From Streptomyces rubrogriseus (GTDB lineage: Bacteria; Actinomycetota; Actinomycetes; Streptomycetales; Streptomycetaceae): a stretch of DNA of 64,000 nt. How positions within the stretch are numbered: the first letter of the stretch is position 1; the number at the start of each line of letters is the position of its first letter. The stretch covers positions 3,410,001 through 3,474,000 of the forward strand of contig NZ_CP116256.1 of NCBI RefSeq assembly GCF_027947575.1. The letters are read 5' to 3'. Below are positions 49,485-57,359 of the stretch, in pieces. The notes below the pieces were generated by a model that was not told where the DNA came from, searched no databases, and saw nothing but the letters and a program-made list of their open reading frames with translations. The position numbers and the translations under genes are program-made.

Positions 49485-50009
49485 GTGAAACTTGGCCGCC
49501 CCGCACGCAGGGCCTTTCTGGTCGTCCATGTCGTCGCCTCCGCCGCCTGGCTCGGGCTCACCCTCGGGCTGCTCGCGCTCGGCGTCACCGCGGCGACCGC
49601 CACCTCCCCGGTGGCGGTGGAGGCCGCCGTCCGCGGCATGCGGCTGTTCGCCGACCGGCTGCTGCTCCCCCTCGCCCTGCTCACCCTGGTGAGCGGACTG
49701 GTGCTGGCCCTGGGCACGCCGTGGGGCCTCGCCCGGCACCGGTGGGTGTACACCAAGTTCTGGCTGACCCTGGGCACAACCGTCGCCACGTTCTTCGCCC
49801 TGCGGCCCGGGGTGAACGCGGCGGTCGCCGCCGTGGCCGCCGGCCGGCCGCTGCCCGACGCGGGGGACGTGCTCTTCGGGCCGGCGGTCTCCCTGTCCGC
49901 CTACGTGTTCATGACGGTCCTCTCGCTCCTCAAGCCCTGGGGACTCACCCGCCGCGGCCGCCGGCTGCGCGAGCGGCCCTCGGCTGCACCGCTTCCGGGC
50001 GGTTCGTAG
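49485..50009 (+). CDS. Four-helix membrane protein (DUF2269-like)
   Basis: 174 aa. Helices near 9-35, 56-78, 88-103 and 130-150 with a basic C-terminus. The start VKLGRPARRAFLVVHVVASAAWLGL and the internal WVYTKFWLTL are seen in many actinobacterial paralogues of unknown function. GTG 49485 is preferred to GTG 49476. It is 9 bp before the quinone-oxidoreductase-like gene, so likely cotranscribed. Confidence 0.75.
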   Translation: MKLGRPARRAFLVVHVVASAAWLGLTLGLLALGVTAATATSPVAVEAAVRGMRLFADRLLLPLALLTLVSGLVLALGTPWGLARHRWVYTKFWLTLGTTVATFFALRPGVNAAVAAVAAGRPLPDAGDVLFGPAVSLSAYVFMTVLSLLKPWGLTRRGRRLRERPSAAPLPGGS

Positions 50010-50018
50010 CATGAGGCC

Positions 50019-51020
50019 ATGAACGGCACAGTCCCGGAGACCATGCGGGCGGCGTACATCGACGCCGTCGGACCGGCCGACGCCATCCGGTACGGAGAAC
50101 TCGCCGTGCCGCCGGTGGGCCCCACGGACGTGCTCGTGCGGGTGGCGGCCGTCGCCGCCGACCCCGTGGACACCTTCGTACGGTCCGGTGCGTACGCCAC
50201 ACCGCTGCCGCTGCCCTTCGTCGTCGGCCGTGACCTGGTGGGCGAGGTCGCGGCGGCCGGGCCCGGCGCCGCCGGCCCCACCGTCGGGCAGCGGGTGTGG
50301 TGCAACAGCCTCGGGCACGCGGGCCGGCAGGGCTCCTTCGCCCAGTACGCGACGGTCGCCGCCGAACGCCTCTACCCGGCGCCGTCCGGCATCGACCCGG
50401 AGCACCTGGTGGCGGCCGCCCACCCGGCGGCCTCCGCCTGGCTCGCGCTGTTCCGGCACGGCCGGCTGCGGGCGGGGGAGACCGTGTACGTCGGGGGCGG
50501 CGCGGGGAACGTGGGCGGCGCCGCCGTCGCCCTGGCCTCCCGGGCCGGGGCCCGCGTGGTCGCCACGGCGCGTGCCGAGGACGCGGCGGCGGTCCGTGAG
50601 CTGGGCGCCGCCGAGGTCCTCGACCACCACGCGCCCGACCTCGGCGCCCGCGTGCGCGGGGCCGCCCCCGACGGCTACGACGTGCACCTGGACACGTCCG
50701 GGCACGGGGTGCTCGCCGACGCCGTGGACTCGCTGGCGCGGGGCGGGCGGCTGGTCGCGATGGTGGGACTGGGCGCCGGGCCGGCCGCGCTGTCCGTGGG
50801 CGGGCTCTACACGAAGGACGCGAGCATCGTCGGGTTCGCCATCAGCAACGCCACGACCGCCGACCTGGCCGAGGCGGCGCGGGGCGTCGTGGGCGTCCTC
50901 ACCGACACCCCGTGGCGCCCGCGCATCGCCGACCGGCTGCCGCTGTCGATGACGGCCGAGGCCCACCGCAGGCTGGAGGCCGGCGAGGTACGGGGGCGTC
51001 TGGTCCTCAGGCCCTCCTGA
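50019..51020 (+). CDS. Quinone oxidoreductase-like MDR dehydrogenase
   Basis: 333 aa. GroES-like N-terminal domain, then the nucleotide-binding motif VGGGAGNVGGAAVALASRAGARVV. Cys ligands for structural and catalytic zinc are missing, placing it with zinc-independent NADPH:quinone reductase/enoyl reductase enzymes. Probably NADPH-dependent reduction of quinones or enones. ATG 50019 lies 9 bp after the preceding gene. Confidence 0.87.
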   Translation: MNGTVPETMRAAYIDAVGPADAIRYGELAVPPVGPTDVLVRVAAVAADPVDTFVRSGAYATPLPLPFVVGRDLVGEVAAAGPGAAGPTVGQRVWCNSLGHAGRQGSFAQYATVAAERLYPAPSGIDPEHLVAAAHPAASAWLALFRHGRLRAGETVYVGGGAGNVGGAAVALASRAGARVVATARAEDAAAVRELGAAEVLDHHAPDLGARVRGAAPDGYDVHLDTSGHGVLADAVDSLARGGRLVAMVGLGAGPAALSVGGLYTKDASIVGFAISNATTADLAEAARGVVGVLTDTPWRPRIADRLPLSMTAEAHRRLEAGEVRGRLVLRPS

Positions 51021-51134
51021 CCTCTTGATCGTCTTTCCGGCCGGCCCCGAGCGGTCCATGATGGGCATGTCGAAGGAAACCCGAGACCGAAGACCGGAAC
51101 CCGAAACCCGTGACCAGAGCGTGGGGGTCCAGGA

Positions 51135-51590
51135 ATGCGCCGTGAAGACCTGCCGGCACCTGAGTCGGGACTGCTGCTCACCCACTTCCTCACCGTGGCC
51201 GACGTGCCGCGCTCGCGTGCCTTCTACTCCGAGGTGCTCGGCGGCGAGGTCGTGCTCGCGGAGAACCCGTGCATCGTCAAGCTCGCGAACAGCTGGATCA
51301 TCATGAACCCGGGCGGGGGACCGACGCCGGACAAACCCGACGTCACCCTGCGCCCGCCGGACGACCCCGGGGGGACGGCGACGAGCTTCCTCAACATCCG
51401 GGTGGCCGACATCGAGCGCTGCCACCGTGAGTGGAGCGCGCTCGGCGCCGAGTTCCTCACCCCGCCGATCGACCGGAAGGCCGAGCTGCGGTGCTACCTG
51501 CGCGACCCCGACGGATACCTGATCGAGGTCGGCCAGGCCACCGGGCTGCTGGAGGGCATCCTCGCCGATCCGCCCGCGGGCGGGGGCTGA
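51135..51590 (+). CDS. VOC-superfamily (glyoxalase-fold) protein
   Basis: 151 aa, one VOC domain: LTHFLTVADVPRSRAFYSEVLGGEVV at the start and YLRDPDGYLIEVGQATG with the metal-site Glu at the end; quoted motifs are LTHFLTVADV and RDPDGYLIEVGQ. Close to glyoxalase/bleomycin-resistance proteins; the substrate is unknown. ATG 51135 with a short AGGA. It converges on the thioesterase-like gene. Confidence 0.87.
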   Translation: MRREDLPAPESGLLLTHFLTVADVPRSRAFYSEVLGGEVVLAENPCIVKLANSWIIMNPGGGPTPDKPDVTLRPPDDPGGTATSFLNIRVADIERCHREWSALGAEFLTPPIDRKAELRCYLRDPDGYLIEVGQATGLLEGILADPPAGGG

Positions 51591-51617
51591 CCCCTCCTGC
51601 GGCTCCGGCAGGGCTGC

Positions 51618-52418
51618 TCAGGGCTGCGGACGGACGGTCAGCATCTGCTGGGCGTGACCCACGGGGCCGTCCAGGTCGTGCAGCACGGTGCTGGTGACGC
51701 CCTGACCGGTGGGCCCGAAGACGACGGTGGTGTCCAGGCCGGTCCAGCGCCCCCGCGGCGCGCGGTGCAGGTGCAGGGCCAGATCGACGTTCGGGAACAT
51801 CCATTCCCGCGGCGACTGCCGCACCGCGATGCCGTTGGCCGTGTCGACCAGCGTGACGTAGGAGGCCAGCGGGCTCGCGCTCTCCCCGGCGACCAGGTCG
51901 AGGCCGGTGGAGACCCAGGCGGTGGTGCGACCGGGCCGGGGCGGGGCGAGCGGGCGCACGTCCAGGGAGGCGATGTATCCGCCGGGCCACTCGGTGTCCA
52001 TCGGCCAGCGGGCCAGCGTGTCCGGCGACGCGAGCCGGTCGGCACCGCCGCCGGCGACGGCGCTCGTGTCCCCGTCGGCCAGCAGCCACGCCCTGGCCCG
52101 TGCCACCGACCGGTCCGCTATCAGCACGGTCGCCTCGACCAGCTCGATGGTGCGTCCCGGCCGGACGGTCTCCACCCGTATCTCGCACTCGTCGAGCGCC
52201 GGGCGGCCCAGGATGTCGAAGCTGATCCGGCTCAGTGACATGCCCGCACCGGCACGACCCGCCAGATGGCGGTCCACGGCGTGGACGATCAGACCCCCGA
52301 GCGGACTGAAGTGCTGCTCGTCCGCACTCCACGCGCCGCCCGCGTGCGGGGTGGGCTTGTAGCGGTGCTCGTCGATCCGCTCGTAGTAGCTGTCCGGGGT
52401 CGCTGTGCTGGTGTTCAA
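51618..52418 (-). CDS. Acyl-CoA thioesterase-like double-hotdog protein
   Basis: 266 aa. Two hotdog repeats: FSPLGGLIVHAVDRHL with MSLSRISFDILGRPA in the first half, and WVSTGLDLVAGESASPLASYVTLVDTANG in the second (given in parts). This is the TesB-like/4HBT_3 pattern of actinobacterial thioesterases that cleave acyl-CoA. The catalytic triad is not certain by eye. Cytoplasmic. ATG 52418, no strong ribosome-binding site. Confidence 0.83.
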   Translation of the reverse strand: MNTSTATPDSYYERIDEHRYKPTPHAGGAWSADEQHFSPLGGLIVHAVDRHLAGRAGAGMSLSRISFDILGRPALDECEIRVETVRPGRTIELVEATVLIADRSVARARAWLLADGDTSAVAGGGADRLASPDTLARWPMDTEWPGGYIASLDVRPLAPPRPGRTTAWVSTGLDLVAGESASPLASYVTLVDTANGIAVRQSPREWMFPNVDLALHLHRAPRGRWTGLDTTVVFGPTGQGVTSTVLHDLDGPVGHAQQMLTVRPQP

Positions 52419-52563
52419 CGGGCTGCTCCTGAAACGACGGCGGGGCCGCGACCAGGATAGTTCGGCGGCGAATCACCGCCCCGGCCGAGTGGGACGCCCC
52501 CGGCTGGGAACCCAGGTGGCCCGAATGCCGAAGGCGGGGGCGCGCAGGCGAAGGAGTACCACG

Positions 52564-52791
52564 ATGGCGAAGAACCGCGACGACCGCGAGCGCCTGAAGA
52601 AGGGCGACAAGGTCACCTGGAGCAGCCACGGCTCCCGCACCGAGGGGGAGGTGGAGAAGAAGATCACCAAGCGTACCGAGGCGGCCGGCCGCACCGTGGA
52701 CGCCTCCTCCGACGACCCGCAGTACCAGGTCCGCAGCGACAAGTCGGGCAGGTCGGCGGTGCACAAGCCGTCCGCGCTGAAGAAGAAGTGA
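52564..52791 (+). CDS. DUF2945 (HVA1-type) small protein
   Basis: 75 aa, very basic/acidic mixed. KKGDKVTWSSHGSRTEGEVEKKIT is the Tudor-like DUF2945 signature (shown by GDKVTWSSHG and GEVEKK). Function unknown; relatives appear in stress-related gene sets. ATG 52564 with AAGGAG 8 nt upstream. First of three closely spaced small genes. Confidence 0.85.
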   Translation: MAKNRDDRERLKKGDKVTWSSHGSRTEGEVEKKITKRTEAAGRTVDASSDDPQYQVRSDKSGRSAVHKPSALKKK

Positions 52792-52797
52792 GGCGCC

Positions 52798-53139
52798 ATG
52801 GACGGCAACGAGCAGGACCGGACCCGGGACGACTTCCACGAACTGGTGAACATGACACCGGCCCGACTGGACCGGTGGCTCGACACCGACGAGTCGCGCG
52901 ACGCCGGGCACCACCAGGACGGCGGGGAGTCCGTCGGACACGCCTCCGGACGCCGGATCGTCGAGATCCTGCACAAGAACAAGGGCGACCTCTCCGACGA
53001 CGACTACGAGCACATGCGCAAGGTCGTCGGCTACGTCCGCCGCCACCTGGCCCAGCGCCCGTCGGGCGACGTCGAGGACACCCGGTGGCGGTACTCGCTC
53101 ATGAACTGGGGCCACGACCCCCTGGCTCACCATGGATGA
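52798..53139 (+). CDS. DUF3140 small protein
   Basis: 113 aa. FHELVNMTPARLDRWLDTDES and the later SGRRIVEILHKNKGDLSDDDYEHMRKVVGYVRRHL (in parts) with a WRYSLMNWGHDP end match DUF3140 as I know it. This family often neighbours DUF2945 in actinobacteria; molecular role unknown, possibly nucleic-acid-related. It starts 6 bp after the DUF2945 gene. Confidence 0.85.
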   Translation: MDGNEQDRTRDDFHELVNMTPARLDRWLDTDESRDAGHHQDGGESVGHASGRRIVEILHKNKGDLSDDDYEHMRKVVGYVRRHLAQRPSGDVEDTRWRYSLMNWGHDPLAHHG

Positions 53140-53566
53140 CGACCCGCACCGGCGCCCCGAGGGAGTCAGCGACGAGACCGTCGAGGCCCTCGGGTCCCTG
53201 TCCAAGGCCCTGGAGACCACCGAGTGCGCCCGCGGCCACCTGTTCGCCTTCCACCAGCACACCGGCTCGGCGGACTTCGAACTCGACCGCGCCGTCGAGC
53301 TGCTGCGCGCCGCGGGGCACCCGGAGCTGGCGGAACGGGTGCGCACCGAGATCCTGGGCCGCAACGTGATCCCCGGCCACTGGACGTTCCAGATCGTCGA
53401 CGCCTACGACCGGACGTACTACCAGCCGTTCCGGGACCTGGAGCGGGACGCGGTGGCGCGTCTCGCCGAGGGCCGCCGCCACCTGTACGAGGCGGAGCTG
53501 AAGGAGGTCCGCCGGACCCGGAACCACCCGGACCACACCTCCCGGCCGGACGGCCCCCGCGGCTGA
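53132..53566 (+). CDS. Conserved hypothetical protein in DUF2945/DUF3140 operon
   Basis: 144 aa. Helical: VEALGSLSKALETTECARGHLFAFHQHTG, then FELDRAVELLRAAGHPELAERVRTEILGRNVIPGHWTFQIV (in parts), with several His and aromatic residues (FHQHTG, GHWTFQ, YYQPF). No known family comes to mind. Overlaps the DUF3140 gene by 8 bp, so it is translated with it. Confidence 0.75.
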   Translation: MDDDPHRRPEGVSDETVEALGSLSKALETTECARGHLFAFHQHTGSADFELDRAVELLRAAGHPELAERVRTEILGRNVIPGHWTFQIVDAYDRTYYQPFRDLERDAVARLAEGRRHLYEAELKEVRRTRNHPDHTSRPDGPRG

Positions 53567-53591
53567 CCGTTCCCCCGCCCCGGCCCGGGGC

Positions 53592-54968
53592 TCAGTCGCG
53601 TCCGCGGGCCCGCTTGAAGCGGTCCAGGCCCTCGGAGAGGTCGACGATCGGGTCGGGGTAGGCGTCGTACGCGGCACGCTCCCCCGCCGGCAGCCGCCAC
53701 GGCTCGTGCACGGAGCGGCCCGCCAGCCCGGCCAGCTCGGGCACCCAGCGCCGGACGTACGCCCCGTCGGGGTCGAACCGCCGCGCCTGCGTGGTCGGGT
53801 TGAGGACCCGGTGCGGCCGGGTGTCGGTACCGGTGCCCGCGGCCCACTGCCAGTTCAGCTGGTTGTTGGCCACGTCGCCGTCCGCGAGCAGCCCCAGGAA
53901 GTGCCGGGCGCCGACCCGCCAGTCCACGTACAGCGTCTTGGTGAGGAAACTGGCGACCAGCAGTCGGCCCCGGTTGTGCATCCACCCCTCGTGCCGCAGC
54001 TGGCGCATCGCGGCGTCCACGACCGGGTAGCCCGTGCGCCCGTCCCGCCACGCGGCGGCGTCCGCCTCGGCGGCCGCGCCGGTGCGCCAGCGGTCGTGCC
54101 GGGTGCGGTAGTCGGCGGCCGACGCGTGCGGGCGGGCGGCCAGCACCTGGTGGTGGAAGTCCCGCCAGGCCAGCTGCCGCACGAACGCCTCGGCTCCGGG
54201 GCCGCCCGCACGCCGGGCCCGGTGGACCAGCTCGACGGGGGAGAGGGCGCCCAGGTGCAGGTCGGGGGAGAGTCGGGAGGTGGCGTCGCCGGCCAGGTCG
54301 TCGTGGTGGTCCGCGTAGCCGGCGATGCCGCCGCGCAGCCACGCCGTCAGGCGCTTCCTGGCGTCCCGTTCCCCGCCGGTCGCCAGCCCGGGGGACAGCC
54401 CCGTCAGGTCCCCGCGGGCGGGCAGCGGCTCCGAGCCGACGCCGTCCGGGACCCGGACCCCCCGCGGGGCGGCCAGCGGCTCGCGGACGGCTCGCTCGCT
54501 CCAGCGCCGGAAGTACGGCGTGAAGACCGCGAAGTGGTCGGAGGAGGCCGGGGTGACGGATCCCGGGGCCAGCACGGTGGTCACGGCGTCGTGCACGTGC
54601 AGTCGGCAGCCCCGCGCCGACAGGGCGGACCGCAGGAGCTCCTCGCGCCGGTGCGCGTGCGCGCTGACGTCGGCCGCCAGGTGCACCTCGTCGGCCTCCG
54701 CCTCCCCGGCCACCGCGCACACCTCCTCGACCAGGTCGCCGGAGCGGACGACCAGCCGCCCGCCCCGGTCCCGCAGCCCGGCGTTCAGGTCCCGCAGACA
54801 GTCGGCGAGGAGGGCGAGCCGGTTGGGTGCGGCGAAACCGGCGGCGTCCACGGCCCGGTCGCGGACGAACAGCGGCACCACGGCATCGGAGCGGTCCAGG
54901 GCCGCGCGCAGCGGCGGATGGTCGTGCAGCCGCAGATCGCGGGTGAACAGGACGACCGACGTGGCCAT
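53592..54968 (-). CDS. phr: Deoxyribodipyrimidine photolyase (class I)
   Basis: 458 aa. N-terminal photolyase domain (VVLFTRDLRLHDHPPL) and C-terminal FAD domain with WRDFHHQVL, MHNRGRLLVASFLTK, and the diagnostic DGDVANNQLNWQWAAGTG. Repairs cyclobutane pyrimidine dimers with blue light. Length and residues fit a DNA photolyase rather than a cryptochrome. ATG 54968. It runs in the same direction as the SDR-DUF2867 gene upstream (121 bp gap). Confidence 0.93.
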   Translation of the reverse strand: MATSVVLFTRDLRLHDHPPLRAALDRSDAVVPLFVRDRAVDAAGFAAPNRLALLADCLRDLNAGLRDRGGRLVVRSGDLVEEVCAVAGEAEADEVHLAADVSAHAHRREELLRSALSARGCRLHVHDAVTTVLAPGSVTPASSDHFAVFTPYFRRWSERAVREPLAAPRGVRVPDGVGSEPLPARGDLTGLSPGLATGGERDARKRLTAWLRGGIAGYADHHDDLAGDATSRLSPDLHLGALSPVELVHRARRAGGPGAEAFVRQLAWRDFHHQVLAARPHASAADYRTRHDRWRTGAAAEADAAAWRDGRTGYPVVDAAMRQLRHEGWMHNRGRLLVASFLTKTLYVDWRVGARHFLGLLADGDVANNQLNWQWAAGTGTDTRPHRVLNPTTQARRFDPDGAYVRRWVPELAGLAGRSVHEPWRLPAGERAAYDAYPDPIVDLSEGLDRFKRARGRD

Positions 54969-55089
54969 GGCGCTCCTCGCGGGGGGTGTCGGGCGGGCGA
55001 CGGTACCGGACCGGCGGTCCCCCGGCGCGGGGACGCGCTGACCACCGGCGCGCCCGGGCGGTGCGCCCGCCCGCGCCGCCCGGCCGGGC

Positions 55090-56652
55090 TCAGGATCCGG
55101 TGACGTCGGGTACCGGGCGCGGCGGTCCGGCGGCGCGGGCGGCGGCGCGGGCGATGTTGCGGGCCATGCCGCCGAAGACCACGGCGTGGAAGGGCCACAC
55201 GCTCCACCAGTAGGCATGGCCCGCCAGCCCGTGCGGATGGAACAGCGCCCGCTGGCGGTACCGCGTCCGCCCGGCGTCGTCCGTCTCGGCGTACATCTCC
55301 AGCCAGGCGAGTCCCGGCAGCCGCATCTCGGCGCGCAGCCGCAGCAGCCGCCCGGGGACGATCTCCTCCACCCGCCAGAAGTCGAGCGAGTCGCCGACCC
55401 GCAGCCGCGCGGCGTCCCGGCGCCCCCGGCGCAGGCCCACCCCGCCCACCAGCCGGTCCAGCCAGCCCCGTACCGCCCAGGCCAGGGGGAAGGAGTACCA
55501 GCCGTGGTCGCCGCCGATGCCCTCCACGACCCGCCACAGCGCGTCCGGCGGCGCGTCGACGGTCAGCGCGCGGTCGTCGGTGTAGAGGCTGCCGCCGGCC
55601 CAGTCGGGGTCGGTGGGCAGCGGGTCGCTGGGCGCCCCCGGCACGGACGCGGACGACCAGCGGGTGGTGACCCGGGCCTCGCGCACCCGTTGCAGGGCCA
55701 GCCGCAGCGCGTCGTCGAAGCCGAGGGGGTAGCCCGGCGGCGGCGGCACGTACCGCACGATGTCGTTCTCGCCGCACACCACCTCGTGCCGCAGCGACTC
55801 GGTGAGCGGGCGCGCGATGGCCGCCGGGACCGGTGTGACCAGCCCGACCCAGTGGCTGGACAGCCCGGGGGACAGCATCGGCACCGGCAGGATCAGCCGT
55901 CTGGGCAGCTCGGCGACCCTGGCGTAGCGCTCCATCATCTCCCGGTAGGTCAGGATGTCCGGGCCGCCGACGTCGAAGGTCCGGGACACCTCGTCCGGCA
56001 TGGTCGCGCTGCCCACCAGGGCGCGCAGCACGTCCCGCACGGCGACCGGCTGGATGCGCGTGTGGACCCAGCTGGGCGTGACCATGACCGGCAGCCGCTC
56101 GGTGAGGTAGCGCAGCATCTCGAAGGACGCCGACCCGGAGCCGATGACGACGGCCGCGCGCAGCACCGTCGTGGGCACGCCGGAGGCCAGCAGGATCCGG
56201 CCCACCTCGGCGCGGGAACGCAGGTGCGCAGACAGCTCGCCCTCCGGCACCCCGGCCGGGGTCAGACCGCCCAGGTAGACGATGCGCCGCACGCCCGCCG
56301 CCTTGGCCCGCGTGGCGAAGGTGCGCGCCGCCCGCCGGTCGGTGGCCTCGAAGTCGTCGCCGGTACCGAGTGCGTGCACCAGGTAGTAGGCGACGTCGAC
56401 GCCCTCCATCGCCCGCGCCACCGAGTCGGCGTCGGTCACGTCGCCGTGCACCACCTCCGCCCGTCCTGCCCACGGGTGGTCGCGGAGCTTGTGCGGGGAG
56501 CGGGCCAGGCACCGCACCCGGTGTCCGGCGTCCAGCAGCTCGGGCACGAGACGCCCCCCGACGTATCCCGTCGCCCCGGTGACCAGACAGCGCGGGCCCG
56601 CCCCGCTGCCCGCCCCACTCGTCCGGTCGGGTCCTTCGTCTGCCTGGCTCAT
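55090..56652 (-). CDS. NAD-dependent epimerase-like protein fused to DUF2867
   Basis: 520 aa. Rossmann part with TGATGYVGGRLVPELL near residue 24 and VYLGGLTP, an NmrA/atypical SDR fold, then from about residue 330 a DUF2867 (SRPBCC-like) domain with SLDFWRVEEIVPGRLLRLRAEMRLPG and YRQRALFHPHGLAG (in parts). These fusions commonly neighbour photolyase genes in actinobacteria. Function unknown, perhaps lipid or isoprenoid handling. ATG 56652; divergent from MarR. Confidence 0.86.
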   Translation of the reverse strand: MSQADEGPDRTSGAGSGAGPRCLVTGATGYVGGRLVPELLDAGHRVRCLARSPHKLRDHPWAGRAEVVHGDVTDADSVARAMEGVDVAYYLVHALGTGDDFEATDRRAARTFATRAKAAGVRRIVYLGGLTPAGVPEGELSAHLRSRAEVGRILLASGVPTTVLRAAVVIGSGSASFEMLRYLTERLPVMVTPSWVHTRIQPVAVRDVLRALVGSATMPDEVSRTFDVGGPDILTYREMMERYARVAELPRRLILPVPMLSPGLSSHWVGLVTPVPAAIARPLTESLRHEVVCGENDIVRYVPPPPGYPLGFDDALRLALQRVREARVTTRWSSASVPGAPSDPLPTDPDWAGGSLYTDDRALTVDAPPDALWRVVEGIGGDHGWYSFPLAWAVRGWLDRLVGGVGLRRGRRDAARLRVGDSLDFWRVEEIVPGRLLRLRAEMRLPGLAWLEMYAETDDAGRTRYRQRALFHPHGLAGHAYWWSVWPFHAVVFGGMARNIARAAARAAGPPRPVPDVTGS

Positions 56653-56756
56653 GCGGCTCCGTCGCTCGCGGGACAGTCGTCACCGTGACCCCTTCCCCCG
56701 AAGGGGACGGGGTTGACGCGTCCGGGCCCAGGTCGACCCTTCTATACGCTGATCAC

Positions 56757-57263
56757 GTGGCGACAGCGAACCAGCGCGGACAGCACGCGCACGAGCGGGG
56801 GGCCGGATCCGGCCCCGAGGCGAGCGACCTGCACGTCCTCGCCGTCCAGCTGCGGCGGATGAACGGCGAGATCAACCGCGTCGTGCACGGTTTCGCCGGT
56901 GCCCACACGCTGCACGCCACCGACATCCAGGCCCTCGCGGCGATCCTGGACGCGCCCGAACCCATGACGCCGGGACGGCTGCGCCGGCACCTGGGGCTGA
57001 CCTCGGGCGCGGTGACGGCGTGCGTGGACCGGCTGGAGCGCGCCGGACACGTGCGCCGGGTCCGGGAGAGCGCCGACCGCCGGGTCGTCCACCTGCACTA
57101 CGTGCCCGAGGCCCGGGAGGCGGCCCGACGGTACTTCCGTCCGCTGGCCGACGCCGCCGTAGCCGCCCGCGCGCACTTCGACGACGGCGAACTGGCCGTC
57201 GTGGCCCGTTTCCTGGCGGCGTTGAACGAGGAGCTGAGCCAGGTGGCGTCGGACGACCGCTGA
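56757..57263 (+). CDS. MarR-family transcriptional regulator
   Basis: 168 aa. Winged HTH with MTPGRLRRHLGLTSGAVTACVDRLERAGHVRRVRESADRR (in parts), flanked by dimer helices. GTG 56757 follows TATACGCT (56743-56750) by 6 nt, so the mRNA is almost leaderless. Its probable target is the MMPL transporter 87 bp downstream, where a palindrome overlaps the promoter, and perhaps the divergent SDR-DUF2867/photolyase genes. Confidence 0.9.
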   Translation: MATANQRGQHAHERGAGSGPEASDLHVLAVQLRRMNGEINRVVHGFAGAHTLHATDIQALAAILDAPEPMTPGRLRRHLGLTSGAVTACVDRLERAGHVRRVRESADRRVVHLHYVPEAREAARRYFRPLADAAVAARAHFDDGELAVVARFLAALNEELSQVASDDR

Positions 57264-57330
57264 GCCGGCCGCCGCCCCGGCGGACGGCGGCGTGTCGCGG
57301 CGCCCGGCGCCCGAGGGCACCCGAAAATAA

Positions 57331-57359
57331 CTCGATGATTGAGATTGTTTATGATCGAG
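57331..57359. promoter_or_regulatory. Palindromic operator overlapping the MMPL promoter
   Basis: CTCGAT-N1-AT-N11-AT-N1-ATCGAG, a 29 bp symmetric site in an AT-rich island directly upstream of the transporter. TATGAT (57350-57355), a good -10 box, lies within its right half, so a bound MarR dimer would block RNA polymerase. Confidence 0.6.

Noticed and set aside
56713..56748. TTGACG/TATACG promoter for MarR
   Set aside because: The spacing between the boxes is 24 bp, too long for a sigma-70 pair. Only the -10-like box is mentioned.
57351..57353. ATG 57351 as the true MMPL start
   Set aside because: It lies inside a TATGAT -10 box and the MarR-type palindrome, with no ribosome-binding site. 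Kept only as the open-frame boundary.
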